A DNA stretch of 41,779 bases from Actinomyces sp. (GTDB lineage: Bacteria > Actinomycetota > Actinomycetes > Actinomycetales > Actinomycetaceae), in the NCBI GenBank assembly GCA_018375675.1, contig JAHACW010000017.1, positions 1 through 41,779 of the forward strand. Direction: 5' to 3'. The notes beneath the pieces are model-generated. The model ran no database searches, was not told the DNA's origin, and saw only the letters and a program-made list of their open reading frames with translations. The translations under genes were made by a program, and so were the position numbers. Positions 20,519 through 29,584 of this stretch are shown piece after piece; position 1 is the first letter of the stretch; each line of letters opens with the position of its first letter.

Positions 20519-21043
20519 TCAGTAATCAGGGGCCAGTTTACACGCGCGCGCGACCAAATCCGCGACTTCTTGCGGGGTGCGGGCACTCGTATCCACTGTT
20601 GTGTCGGCCACGGAGGCATATGCCTCGCGCGCTTGTTTCATCAGCTGGGTGAGCACGGCGCGGGGTGCACCCAGGCCGACCGAGCGCGGAGCGCCGAGGC
20701 CTTCTCGGCGTGATACCGCGGAAAGATCGGCGCTGAGCTCGATGATGAACGCGCCGTTTGCACGCGCCCGTTCGATCGACGAGGCAGTGGCTGGGTCGAG
20801 CGGCTGAGAGGCCCCAAGCGTGACAATGCCCTCGTCGACGCTGAGGAGACGCTCGGCTTCCTCGCGTGCTGTGGTGGCCAGGCGCGGATCGCGTCCGACC
20901 ACGAGGGTGCGCATAGGTGCGCCCAGGCGTTCCTCGACGGCCGCGTCGACCTCGTAGAGCGGTAGATTGTGACGGCGGGAAAGCTCGCGCCCAACGGTGG
21001 TTTTGCCGGCCCCAGTCACTCCGATTAACACAATGAGGCTCAT
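20519..21043 (-). CDS. degenerate shikimate kinase-like P-loop protein
   Basis: 174-residue P-loop kinase fold resembling shikimate kinase. The Walker A motif GVTGAGKT (8-15) is intact, one substrate-site Asp remains (D33 in YEVDAAVE), and the C-terminal end YASVADTTVDTSARTPQEVA matches the family. Against activity: the GGG substrate loop is replaced by LGASQ (76-80), and the lid region has an 8-residue tandem duplication, GLGAPRSV-GLGAPRAV (115-130), in place of the usual Arg-rich lid. A complete aroK lies two genes upstream. It overlaps the aroB stop by 4 nt. It may phosphorylate something else or act non-catalytically. Confidence 0.85.
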   Translation of the reverse strand: MSLIVLIGVTGAGKTTVGRELSRRHNLPLYEVDAAVEERLGAPMRTLVVGRDPRLATTAREEAERLLSVDEGIVTLGASQPLDPATASSIERARANGAFIIELSADLSAVSRREGLGAPRSVGLGAPRAVLTQLMKQAREAYASVADTTVDTSARTPQEVADLVARACKLAPDY

Positions 21044-22122
21044 GCGTGAATGCCGATCTGCGACGCGGGTGCCGGCAGCTCCTGCGGATCGACGGAGACC
21101 GTCCCGGGATTTGCGATGCCGTCAAGGAGGACGAAACGCAGGATTCCGCGCCGTACCTTTTTATCGGAGAGCATGATGTGGGTGAGCTCGTCGAGAGTGC
21201 TTCCCTCGTAGCGGGTCGGCAGCCCGACGCGTGAGAAAAGCTGATCGTGACGAGCAACATCGTCAGCGCTGAGCAGCCCCCGGGCTTGGGCCAGGCGCGC
21301 CGCGAAGCAGCAGCCGACGGCCACCGCATCGCCGTGCCGCCAGGTGTAGTCGTTCGCACGCTCGATGGCGTGCGCGAGCGTGTGTCCGTAGTTGAGGATT
21401 TCGCGCAGGCCGCCTTCAGTGAGGTCGGCCGACACGACGCGGGCCTTGACGGCGATCGCGCGGGTGGTGATCTCCGCGAGCTGCGGGCTGCTCGATCGCA
21501 GAAGCTCGCTCGGTTCCGTCTCCTCGACGATGCGCAGGATTTCCGGGTCCGCGATGAAACCGCACTTAATGACCTCGGCAGCACCGGCAGCCAGATCGGG
21601 TGCGGGCAGGCTCTCAAGGAGATCCATATCGGCAACCACGGAGGTTGCTGGATAGAACGAACCGACGAGGTTCTTCCCGACGGACGTGTTGATTCCCGTC
21701 TTACCGCCAACGGCTGCGTCAACCATGGCGAGCAGCGTCGTCGGAACATTAATGAGCGTGATGCCCCTCAGCCATGTGGCGGCGACGAAACCGGCCATGT
21801 CGGTGGTTGCTCCGCCGCCCATGGCGACGATCGCATCTTTACGTCCAAGCTGGAGACGACCGCACTCGTCCCACAGGGAGGCAACGACCTCGATCGACTT
21901 GCCGGCCTCGGCATCGGGGTGGTCGGCAGTTGAAGCCTCAATGCCCCGATCACGCAGGTACTCCGCCAGGGCCTCAGCTCGGTGAGCGAGCGGACGCGCG
22001 TGAATGATGAGTACCTTGGTCGCAGCCTCGTCGAGGGCATCATAGATCGGCTCGAAGCCGAGCCCGTGTCCGACCGTAATAGTCGAGGGGTGTTCTCCGG
22101 TGACGCGGATAATTGTGCTCAT
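21040..22122 (-). CDS. aroB: 3-dehydroquinate synthase
   Basis: Second step of the shikimate pathway: DAHP to 3-dehydroquinate (NAD- and metal-dependent). 360 residues. The NAD-binding part contains AIVAMGGGATTDMAGFVAATWLRG split across two motifs, followed by INVPTTLLAMVDAAVGGKTG; metal ligands lie in the E-x-K region AAEVIKCGFI and in ILNYGHTLAHAIE. The ATG overlaps the aroK stop by 4 nt, and its stop overlaps the degenerate kinase by 4 nt. Confidence 0.97.
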   Translation of the reverse strand: MSTIIRVTGEHPSTITVGHGLGFEPIYDALDEAATKVLIIHARPLAHRAEALAEYLRDRGIEASTADHPDAEAGKSIEVVASLWDECGRLQLGRKDAIVAMGGGATTDMAGFVAATWLRGITLINVPTTLLAMVDAAVGGKTGINTSVGKNLVGSFYPATSVVADMDLLESLPAPDLAAGAAEVIKCGFIADPEILRIVEETEPSELLRSSSPQLAEITTRAIAVKARVVSADLTEGGLREILNYGHTLAHAIERANDYTWRHGDAVAVGCCFAARLAQARGLLSADDVARHDQLFSRVGLPTRYEGSTLDELTHIMLSDKKVRRGILRFVLLDGIANPGTVSVDPQELPAPASQIGIHA

Positions 22123-22628
22123 GCATGCTCCAACTGCTGGGCGATGGCGGTGACGACGTCGTCGACGGGACCGGGCCCTGACTCGACGACGATGGTGGCG
22201 ACGAATCGGTAGTGAGGCTCGCGCTCGGTACGCAGGCGCGCGAGCGTCCCGGATGGGTCCTCGGCCAGCAGCGGCCGATGCGTCTTCGAGGCGGTGCGAC
22301 GAACGAGCTCCTCGTGGGGAGCGTCAATGTAGACGACGGTGTGGTCGGACAGGAGGTTCCGAACGGCGGGAGTCGCTGCGGCTCCCCCACCCAACGAGAC
22401 AACGGCCTCATGCGTGAGAGCCTCGGCGACCGCTTTGGTCTCCATCACGCGAAAAGCTGCTTCTCCATCGGTGGCGAAAATATCAGCGATCGGACGGCCT
22501 TCGCGCTCAACGACGAGGGCGTCTGTATCGATGTGGTCAACGCCCAACCGCTCGGCCAGCAGGCGCCCAACCTTGGATTTGCCCGCACCGGGTAAGCCGA
22601 CGAGGATGACGGGGCCCTGAGCACTCAT
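22119..22628 (-). CDS. aroK: shikimate kinase
   Basis: Phosphorylates shikimate at O3. 169 residues. All key features are present: Walker A GLPGAGKS (11-18), the DTD pair D34/D36 binding substrate and Mg, R60 in GEAAFR, the GGG loop at 80-82 and the Arg lid around THRPLL. It is the functional counterpart of the degenerate paralogue at 20519-21043. Overlaps of 4 nt link it to aroC upstream and aroB downstream. Confidence 0.97.
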   Translation of the reverse strand: MSAQGPVILVGLPGAGKSKVGRLLAERLGVDHIDTDALVVEREGRPIADIFATDGEAAFRVMETKAVAEALTHEAVVSLGGGAAATPAVRNLLSDHTVVYIDAPHEELVRRTASKTHRPLLAEDPSGTLARLRTEREPHYRFVATIVVESGPGPVDDVVTAIAQQLEHA

Positions 22629-23836
22629 GCGCGCTCCCCCACCACCGCGAGATACGCGTCGAGATTCCTGCGCATCTCACCAACCGATCGACCGCCCGCG
22701 TGATCAGACAGGGCATCCGCGAGCACGAGAGCCACCTCGGCCTCGGCGATGACGGCGCCGGGCACAACTTGGCAGGTGTCGGAGCGCTGGTGCAAGCCCA
22801 CCGCTTCCTCACCCGTCGCGAGGTCGACGCTGCGCAGCGCGTGCGGAACGGTCGAGATCGGCTTGAAAGCGGCTCGCGCGACGATCGGCGCGCCGTTGGA
22901 CGTCCCTCCTTCGATGCCTCCGGCGTGGTTGGAAGAGCGGGTCAAATGTCCATCCTCGCCCCGTACGATCTCGTCGTGAGCGGCGGAGCCGAGCAGTGCG
23001 GCCTGTGCGAAACCGTCTCCGATTTCAACGCCCTTGACGGACTGTATCGACATGAGTGCGGCGGCCAATCGCGCATCGAGACGCTCGCGTGCGGTCACGT
23101 GAGTGCCCAAACCGACGGGGACGTCGTATGCGATCACTTCGACGACGCCGCCGATCGTGTCACCCGCATGCTTGGCGGCATCCACGGCTGCCTCGAAGCG
23201 GGCGTTATCCTCCGGATCGAGTGTGCGCATCGAGGCCTCGCACAGTGCAGCTTCGTCCCTGGGGGTGGGAACCAACGAGGCCGTGGCGTGCTCCGCCCCG
23301 ACGGACACGACATGGGACACGAGACGAATGCCGGCGACCTGCTCCAGGAGGGCCTCGGCGAGCACGCCGAGTGCGACGCGCGCGGCAGTCTCTCGGGCAC
23401 TCGCGCGCTCAAGGACGGGGCGAGCCTCGGGCAGGTCGTAGGACAGCATGCCGGGCAGGTCCGCGTGACCGGGACGGGGCCTTGTCAGCGGTCGGTTCCG
23501 GGCGATTTCGCGTTCGTCGCCCGTTCCAGCATCGATGAGGAGAGCGGAGGGGTCGACGGGATCCGCACTCATCACCGTCTCCCACTTGGGCCATTCGGAA
23601 TTACCGATACGAATCGCGACCGGCGCTCCCGTGGTTACCCCGTGACGGACACCCGCGAGAATCGAGACCTCGTCGGCCTCAAACTTCTGCCGAGCGCCGC
23701 GACCGTAGCCGAGGCGACGACGCGCGAGGCCACGGCGCAGGTCCTCCGTCGACACATGCAACCCGGAGGGCATTCCCTCGATCGTTGCGAGCAATGCGGG
23801 TCCGTGCGATTCACCGGCGGTCATCCATCTCAGCAT
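22625..23836 (-). CDS. aroC: chorismate synthase
   Basis: Last step of the shikimate pathway (EPSP to chorismate, needs reduced FMN). 403 residues. N-terminal MLRWMTAGESHGPAL is the standard signature; RPGHADLPGMLSYDL, ARETAARVALG and the later RSSNHAGGIEGGTSNG motif are present. It heads the aro cluster, 60 nt after the FKBP-like gene. GGGAGG sits almost touching the first ATG; I keep it because the MLRW start is conserved. Confidence 0.97.
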   Translation of the reverse strand: MLRWMTAGESHGPALLATIEGMPSGLHVSTEDLRRGLARRRLGYGRGARQKFEADEVSILAGVRHGVTTGAPVAIRIGNSEWPKWETVMSADPVDPSALLIDAGTGDEREIARNRPLTRPRPGHADLPGMLSYDLPEARPVLERASARETAARVALGVLAEALLEQVAGIRLVSHVVSVGAEHATASLVPTPRDEAALCEASMRTLDPEDNARFEAAVDAAKHAGDTIGGVVEVIAYDVPVGLGTHVTARERLDARLAAALMSIQSVKGVEIGDGFAQAALLGSAAHDEIVRGEDGHLTRSSNHAGGIEGGTSNGAPIVARAAFKPISTVPHALRSVDLATGEEAVGLHQRSDTCQVVPGAVIAEAEVALVLADALSDHAGGRSVGEMRRNLDAYLAVVGERA

Positions 23837-23896
23837 GCCTCCCAGTGTCCCACAAGCGACAAGTCTTGTGCGAAACGGCTCTCACGAGCTGAACGG

Positions 23897-24937
23897 TCAC
23901 GACTGAGGCGCCTGATCCCCGTTCGTCGCGGTGCCAGGTTCCGTACCGAGAATATCGATGACGACGCACAGCGTGTCGTCACCGGCAGCCAGATCCGGAG
24001 GGATCGTGATGGCGAGTCGTGACCCCACCTTCTGGTCAACGAGGGCCGTCGCGAGCCCCTTCATCGCCGTGCCCAAGTTGATGACCTCGGGGACGCCGGT
24101 CTCCCATGTGGACACGCGCACGGTACCGTCGGTCCAGCCAAGAACCGTGAACTGGGCGACAACCCGGTCGCCTTCATGGACCTGCACCCCGTCACCCTTC
24201 ATAAGGGTCTGGGTCGTGACACCACCGGGAAGCGTGTCAATGTGGCTAATGATCGGGCCTTCCGGGCTCATTTCGACGCTCATAGGGCCGACGCTCGCGT
24301 CGACCGACGTACCGGTTGCGATCGACGGCAGGATATCGACGACGTCGACCTCGATGGTGTTTGTCGATCCGTCACCCATCGTGATGGAACGGAACGCAAG
24401 CACACGTGTGCCCTCGCGTTTGCCGGTCACCAAACGTGAAAGGTCGTCATTGATCTGGCCGGAGCCGACGATGCCGAGGCTCATCTGAGGGCGGCCGGAC
24501 TCGGAGAGCATACGTCCGCTAGTTCCATCGAAAGCGGTGACGGAGACGAGGACGGGCGAGCCTTCGGTGATCTCACGACCGCTGCCCTCCTCGAGCACGC
24601 GCGCTTTGAAACCGTCGATCTCCAGCGGCGCCTTGATCTCGATGGTCGGTGTCGCACCAACGCGGCCGGACACGGTCACGCGGTCGAACAAAGCCAGGGT
24701 TGGCGACTGCGTCGCGGCTTCGGGCGCGCTTGCCTCGTTTGCGGCGGGGCGGGGATGGAACGCCCACCAGGCGAGCCCACCTCCCGCGGCGATGAGAACC
24801 ACTGCGAGAACGATACGCAGGAAGATAGACGCACGGGAGATGCCTCGGGAGCGCTGCGCACGCGCAGCTGCGCGCTGAGAGGACCCGCGCGCGCGGCTGA
24901 CGGTGCGGGACTCGCTGGACGACGACTCGGGGCTCAT
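23897..24937 (-). CDS. membrane-anchored FKBP-like peptidyl-prolyl isomerase, tandem domains
   Basis: 346 residues. A Ser/Arg-rich cytoplasmic N-terminus is followed by one membrane helix (about 38-60, LRIVLAVVLIAAGGGLAWWAF region), then an extracytoplasmic part with two FKBP-like domains (about 95-200 and 225-335). The second is better kept: VVAQFTVLGWTDGT, LGTAMKGLATALVDQKVGSR, LAITIPPDLAAGDDTL. Several catalytic-site aromatic residues of active FKBPs are not evident in the first domain, so activity is doubtful there. ATG 24937 overlaps the pafA stop by 4 nt, making it the last gene of the pupylation operon; FKBP genes near pafA are seen in other actinobacteria. Confidence 0.8.
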   Translation of the reverse strand: MSPESSSSESRTVSRARGSSQRAAARAQRSRGISRASIFLRIVLAVVLIAAGGGLAWWAFHPRPAANEASAPEAATQSPTLALFDRVTVSGRVGATPTIEIKAPLEIDGFKARVLEEGSGREITEGSPVLVSVTAFDGTSGRMLSESGRPQMSLGIVGSGQINDDLSRLVTGKREGTRVLAFRSITMGDGSTNTIEVDVVDILPSIATGTSVDASVGPMSVEMSPEGPIISHIDTLPGGVTTQTLMKGDGVQVHEGDRVVAQFTVLGWTDGTVRVSTWETGVPEVINLGTAMKGLATALVDQKVGSRLAITIPPDLAAGDDTLCVVIDILGTEPGTATNGDQAPQS

Positions 24938-26319
24938 GCGGGAATCGTAGGAGACTGAGAGTCGATTTGCGCGATGAGCGCGTCAACACGCGGGTCGGTT
25001 GTGGCCAACGGATCCTGCAAGGACAGCGGAATCGTCGAAGACTCGTCGAGACGCACGTGCACCCAGTCGACGCTCAGGTCGGCGCGGGCGTCCTCGGCGG
25101 CTGCGATGATACGTCCGCGCAGGTGAGCGCGGGTCGTCGCAGGCGCGATCGTCTGTGCGCGACGCACACCTTCGACGGTCGTGAGGCGTCGCATGAGTCC
25201 GGCGCGTTCCATTCGCTCCCACAGGCCATCAGCGGTGATATCGGAGTACGACAGCTCGAGCCGAGCCACGCGCGGATCAGCGAGGCTCGCCCCACTGCGC
25301 GCGCAGTACGACGTGAGAAGCTTGTGCTTGATCGCGATGTCGAGCTCGGTGTCAATGCTGCTCCAGTCACCGCTGGCGATAGCGTCGATGCCCCTGCCCC
25401 ACAGGTCGACGACATAGGCGCGCATCGGATCCAGCTCCGCAACAGGAATACGGGTGAGCACCCGCTCACGGATCTCTCGTTGCAGTGCGACGGCGCTTGT
25501 CGTGCGTCCATTGGCCAGCTCAAGGGGGGCCGAGCCGGACAGGTCGGAGTTGACCTCGCGGATCGAGCGCATCGGATCAGCGAGCGCCAGGTCTTCGATC
25601 TGCAGACCGTCCTCGATCGCATGGATGAGCAGCTCGGTCATGCCGACCTTTAGCGCGGTAGTCGGCTCGGCGACGTTCGTGTCGCCGACGATGACGTGCA
25701 TGCGTCGATATGCGCCAGAGTCTGCCAAGGCCTCGTCGCGGGTGTTGATGATCGGACGCGAGCGCGTGGTCGCCGAGGACACTGCGTCCCACATCTGATC
25801 GGCGCGCTGGGAGAACTGGAGGCGCGGCGTCGCCGCAGCGGTGTTGATCCATCCGTTACCGACGAGAATCTGGCGCGTCACGAAGAATGCGACGAGCGCA
25901 TCAGCGACCTGACGAAAATCTCGGCGCCGATGGAGAAGATAGTTTTCGTGGCAGCCGTAAGAGTTGCCCTGCGAGTCCAGGTTGTTTCGGAACAGGTGCA
26001 GGTGCAGGTCTGAGCCGAGGTCGGAGAGGGCCTCGTCTGCCTGCAGTGCCAAATCTGCAAGCATGGAGCTACCGGCTCGATCCTGCTCGAGCAAATCCTC
26101 AAGACGATCGCACTCGGCAGTCGCGTACTCAGGATGAGCGCCCACGTCGAGGTAGAGACGCCCGCCGTTACGCAGAAACAGGTTCGAGGAGCGCCCCTGA
26201 TGCAGGAGCGGCTGGAACAGCTGGCGAGCGGCGTGCTCGGCATCCATCGGGGCGCCCCCGCTCGGGGAGGCGGCCGTGAGCCCGTACTCCGTCTCGATGC
26301 CGAAAACTCGACGTCTCAC
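24934..26319 (-). CDS. pafA: Pup-protein ligase
   Basis: Joins the C-terminal glutamate of Pup to lysines of target proteins, using ATP (glutamine-synthetase-like fold). 461 residues, near the usual 450-480. The start is GTG at 26319, one base after the pup stop, giving VRRRVFGIETEYGL, which fits the family N-terminus; the longer frame to 26481 runs through pup. E9 and E11 of GIETEYG are metal ligands, and LYLDVGAHPEYATAE contains the catalytic Asp (D58 here). SYGCHENYLL and NTRDEALADSGAYRRMHVI are typical. Confidence 0.95.
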   Translation of the reverse strand: MRRRVFGIETEYGLTAASPSGGAPMDAEHAARQLFQPLLHQGRSSNLFLRNGGRLYLDVGAHPEYATAECDRLEDLLEQDRAGSSMLADLALQADEALSDLGSDLHLHLFRNNLDSQGNSYGCHENYLLHRRRDFRQVADALVAFFVTRQILVGNGWINTAAATPRLQFSQRADQMWDAVSSATTRSRPIINTRDEALADSGAYRRMHVIVGDTNVAEPTTALKVGMTELLIHAIEDGLQIEDLALADPMRSIREVNSDLSGSAPLELANGRTTSAVALQREIRERVLTRIPVAELDPMRAYVVDLWGRGIDAIASGDWSSIDTELDIAIKHKLLTSYCARSGASLADPRVARLELSYSDITADGLWERMERAGLMRRLTTVEGVRRAQTIAPATTRAHLRGRIIAAAEDARADLSVDWVHVRLDESSTIPLSLQDPLATTDPRVDALIAQIDSQSPTIPA

Positions 26320-26320
26320 G

Positions 26321-26497
26321 TCACTGGCCGCCCTTCTGGACGAAACCCTGGACGAACGCCTCGGCGTTGGTTTCAAGAACGGAGTCAATCTCGTCGAGGA
26401 GGGAGTCGATCGACGAGGTGCGGGCCTGAACCTGGCCTCCGGCCTCGAGCGCGTCATCGATGGGGCTCGCTCCGCCAGCAAAAATCTGATTCGACAT
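26321..26497 (-). CDS. pup: prokaryotic ubiquitin-like protein Pup
   Basis: 58-residue disordered modifier. It starts MSNQIFAGGASPIDDALE and carries the coiled-coil-forming stretch around SSIDSLLDEIDSVLETNAEA that ARC recognises. It ends VQKGGQ, so the C-terminal Gln must be deamidated to Glu by Dop before ligation. ATG 26497 was chosen because AAGGAA lies about 4 nt upstream and the length fits; the longer frame to 26581 enters dop. It lies between dop and pafA. Confidence 0.95.
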   Translation of the reverse strand: MSNQIFAGGASPIDDALEAGGQVQARTSSIDSLLDEIDSVLETNAEAFVQGFVQKGGQ

Positions 26498-26522
26498 TGT
26501 TCCTTTTTCTTTCTTTCGTCGT

Positions 26523-28043
26523 TTATCGGGTGGAGGTATCGCGCGCGTCGGCAATCGGGAATCGGACGAGGTCACCCTCACCGGGGTCGAGGACGAGCGA
26601 GGACCAGGACGCCTTCACGAGGTCGGGTCGATTGGCGACGGCCCATCCACGCACGTGAGCGCGAGTGTTGGTGGGTGCCACGTCTGCTGCGCGCTCGACC
26701 TCCTCGTCGGACACGAGGCGCGTGACCATTCCGGCCTTTGCGAGTCGATAGACGAGGCCGTGGCTGGGACGCAGGTCTGCCCACTGCAGGTCGATGGCGG
26801 CCAGACGCGGATCGGTCCACTCGAGGCCTGCGCGCTCCTTCTGTCGCTTGACAAGCTGGTACTTGCCCACCCATTCAACGTCGGTGGCCACCGAGAAAAG
26901 ATCGGCGCGCATGCGATCAAGTACCGACTGCCAGAGGGTGAGGATCTCCTGGTCGGCCTCCGTGGGCGTCGTTCCGGTTTCTTCAAAAGTGTCGAGCACC
27001 AGATCGAGGTACACCTGCTGGAGCTCTGCCGCCGTGTAGGCGCCGCCAGCCGTCGTCACCTTGTAGTCGAGATCGGGGTGATGCGACACGTTCCAGGTTT
27101 CCTGCACCGGATCGTCCATGACGATCGAATCCCAGCGCAGGTCCGTGCCCTGCTCGATTGCCCACAGGACGAGCGACGTGGTGCCAAAACGCAGGAAGGC
27201 CGAGACATCGAACATGTTGCCGTCGCCGCCGATCACGTGGAGTCGGCGGAACTGAGCCGGATTCGCATGCGGCTCGTCGCGCGTGTTAATGATTGGGCGG
27301 TTGAAGGTGGTCTCGAGTCCGACTTCGTTCTCTACAAAGTCGGCGCGCTGGGACATTTGGAAGCCCGGGACCTCGCTCTTTTGCCCCCGTCCCACGCGGC
27401 CGGCACCGCAGATGACGGGGCGGGTCACCATAAAGGGCGTCAGACCTCGAACGATCGCATCGAGGTCGGTGATGCGAGGCATCTGGTAGTTCTCGTGGGT
27501 GCCGTAGGCAGCGCCCTTGCCGTCGGTGTTGTTCTTCACGAGGACGATGGGCTCTTCGCCCTGTTCCTCCAGGCGTGCCATGACGCGCTGGGCGATCACC
27601 TCGCCGGCTCGGTCCCAGAGGAGCGCGTCACGCGCGCCGATCGTCTCGGGTGCGGAGTACTCGGGGTGCGCGTGGTCGACGTACAGGCGTGCGCCATTCG
27701 TGAGGACGGCGGTCGTCGCCGCTGGAAGGGCGAGTTCTTCGGGAGTCGGCCGCGCGACGCGCTCCGAACCACCGGACGGTGCGAGGTGGTACGGATCGTC
27801 AGTAAGAAGCGATGGGTCAGCTGCCGCACGCGACATGCGCATGCCGCGCAGATCGTTGAGCGGGTCCTCCCCCGTGTAGTCCCAGCGGACGACGCCCGCA
27901 CCCTGGGCCGGCGTGCCCTCTCGGCTAATCTCCCCGTACGTGGTGACAACCTTCGTCGACAGGGCGATCGGGTTTGCCCACGCGTCGCCCGGACGGTACA
28001 CGCCGTACTCGGTCTCGGTACCAATAATGCGTTCGCTGCTCAT
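26523..28043 (-). CDS. dop: deamidase/depupylase of Pup
   Basis: Deamidates Pup's terminal Gln and removes Pup from conjugates. 506 residues, paralogue of PafA. Metal ligands E10 and E12 are in IIGTETEYG; the catalytic Asp D123 is in RLYVDHAHPEYSAPE. A Dop-specific insertion (the Dop-loop, about residues 40-75) precedes it and is absent from PafA here. NNTDGKGAAYGTHENYQMPR and NTRDEPHANPAQFRRLHVIG follow. The ATG overlaps the arc stop by 4 nt. Confidence 0.96.
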   Translation of the reverse strand: MSSERIIGTETEYGVYRPGDAWANPIALSTKVVTTYGEISREGTPAQGAGVVRWDYTGEDPLNDLRGMRMSRAAADPSLLTDDPYHLAPSGGSERVARPTPEELALPAATTAVLTNGARLYVDHAHPEYSAPETIGARDALLWDRAGEVIAQRVMARLEEQGEEPIVLVKNNTDGKGAAYGTHENYQMPRITDLDAIVRGLTPFMVTRPVICGAGRVGRGQKSEVPGFQMSQRADFVENEVGLETTFNRPIINTRDEPHANPAQFRRLHVIGGDGNMFDVSAFLRFGTTSLVLWAIEQGTDLRWDSIVMDDPVQETWNVSHHPDLDYKVTTAGGAYTAAELQQVYLDLVLDTFEETGTTPTEADQEILTLWQSVLDRMRADLFSVATDVEWVGKYQLVKRQKERAGLEWTDPRLAAIDLQWADLRPSHGLVYRLAKAGMVTRLVSDEEVERAADVAPTNTRAHVRGWAVANRPDLVKASWSSLVLDPGEGDLVRFPIADARDTSTR

Positions 28044-29584
28044 TTCACCGTTCCAATCGGCTTCACGCTGATGATTTCAGGAGCCAGTCCGCTCGTACGA
28101 GCCCAGTCTTCCGGCGAGGAGGTGGCCGCGAGTTCGAGTGACTCGTTCATCTCCTCGTGCACTCCGCGCAGCAGATGATCCATGCTCAGCCCGCAAGAGG
28201 CACCCGTCAGCGCGTCCTTAATCGCGTACTTCTTGGCGCGTTCAACGATGCCGGCAATGAGAGCGCCGGACACAAGGTCGGACAGGTAGATGCGCTTGTG
28301 GTCGCCATTCACCAGGGTTGCGAGGAAGAGCGCCGTCGTTTCATTGCGCGCGTAGAGCGCGTCGACGGCGCGTTCGCTCATGCCCGCCACAGCCTCGTTG
28401 ATGCCGCCGAAACGCTCGATTTCCGACGTGTGAATCGGTACCTGGGGCGTCAGATACTTCGAGAAGATGTCGAGGGCACCCGCGCGGTCGGGGCGATCCA
28501 CGCGGATACGCACGTCGAGGCGTCCCGGGCGCAACACGGCCGGGTCGATCATGTCCGCGCGGTTGGATGCACCGATGATCACGACGTTGTCGAGGGATTC
28601 GACACCGTCCATCTCGGCGAGCAGCTGCGGAACGATCATCGTTTCGACATCTGAGGACACGCCCGTTCCACGCGTGCGGAACAGGGCCTCCATCTCATCG
28701 AAGAAGATGACGACGGGAGTGTCACCGGCTGCGAGCGTGCGCGCACGAGCGAAAATGGCACGAATCTGGCGTTCGGTTTCGCCGACGAACTTGTTGAGCA
28801 GTTCGGGGCCCTTGATCGACAGGAAGAACGTTGAGGCTCCCCCGCGCTTGGACAGCGAGTTCGCGACGGCCTTCGCGATGAGGGTCTTGCCCGATCCGGG
28901 AGGGCCGTACAGGAGGATGCCTTTGGGGGGACGCAGACCAAACTGGCGGTACAGCTCGGGATGGTTAAAGGGCATCTCGATCGAGTCACGAACCTGAGCG
29001 ATCTGATCGTCAAGGCCACCGATGTCCTCGTACGTGACGTCGGGAATCTCGGGGGTGAGCAGCTGCTCAACGTCCTCGCGCACGATGCGCTCGAACGCGA
29101 TGCCCGAACGAGCATCCGCGACGAGGGAGTCGCCGGGACGCAGGTTTCCGTGGCGGAGAGGGCCGGCCAACTCAAGGAGCGTCTCGGCTCCGCCTTCCGT
29201 CGCCACGAGCACGCGGTCGGTGCCGACGAGCTCGAGAATGGACACGACCTGCCCGCTGCGCGGGAAGTCATCCGCGGCCACGGCGATCATCGTGTCGTCA
29301 AGGCGAACCCACTGCCCGTACGACAGGTCCGTGACATCGAGTTTCGGTGTGACGGCAACACGCATGCGCTTACCGCCGGTGACGACCTCGATTTGACGCG
29401 ACGCCGGGAATGCTCGCACGAATGTGGCCAGAGTCTGCGGAGGACGTGACACGTCGGCCAGCTCGCCCTGCAGACGAATCAACTCGGTGCGCGCAGTCGT
29501 CAGCGCGGTGGTGAGGCGGCCGTTCTTCTCTTCCAGTGATATCAGGCGTCGTTCGAGAGCCTGACGGGCTTCGACCTCACTCAT
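28040..29584 (-). CDS. arc: AAA+ ATPase forming ring-shaped complexes (ARC/Mpa), short C-terminus
   Basis: Unfolds pupylated proteins. 514 residues, well below the 609 of M. tuberculosis Mpa. Order: coiled coil (about 3-45) that captures Pup, tandem OB domains (about 55-165), then the AAA+ module with Walker A GPPGSGKT (227-234), Walker B VVIFFDEME (291-299) and LRPGRLDVRIRV. The protein ends DWARTSGLAPEIISVKPIGTVK split around residue 500: the GQYL-type tail that docks Mpa on the 20S proteasome is missing. ATG 29584 overlaps the trmI stop by 8 nt; the longer frame to 29968 lies inside trmI. Confidence 0.95.
   Translation of the reverse strand: MSEVEARQALERRLISLEEKNGRLTTALTTARTELIRLQGELADVSRPPQTLATFVRAFPASRQIEVVTGGKRMRVAVTPKLDVTDLSYGQWVRLDDTMIAVAADDFPRSGQVVSILELVGTDRVLVATEGGAETLLELAGPLRHGNLRPGDSLVADARSGIAFERIVREDVEQLLTPEIPDVTYEDIGGLDDQIAQVRDSIEMPFNHPELYRQFGLRPPKGILLYGPPGSGKTLIAKAVANSLSKRGGASTFFLSIKGPELLNKFVGETERQIRAIFARARTLAAGDTPVVIFFDEMEALFRTRGTGVSSDVETMIVPQLLAEMDGVESLDNVVIIGASNRADMIDPAVLRPGRLDVRIRVDRPDRAGALDIFSKYLTPQVPIHTSEIERFGGINEAVAGMSERAVDALYARNETTALFLATLVNGDHKRIYLSDLVSGALIAGIVERAKKYAIKDALTGASCGLSMDHLLRGVHEEMNESLELAATSSPEDWARTSGLAPEIISVKPIGTVK

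Noticed and set aside
23851..23870. CACAAG...CTTGTG inverted repeat between the FKBP-like gene and aroC
   Set aside because: Only 6 bp with no U-run; too weak to call a terminator or operator.
22700..24022. 440-codon plus-strand frame over aroC and the FKBP-like gene
   Set aside because: Runs across two real genes on the other strand; no recognisable motif.
26655..28178. 507-codon plus-strand frame opposite dop
   Set aside because: Antisense shadow of dop.
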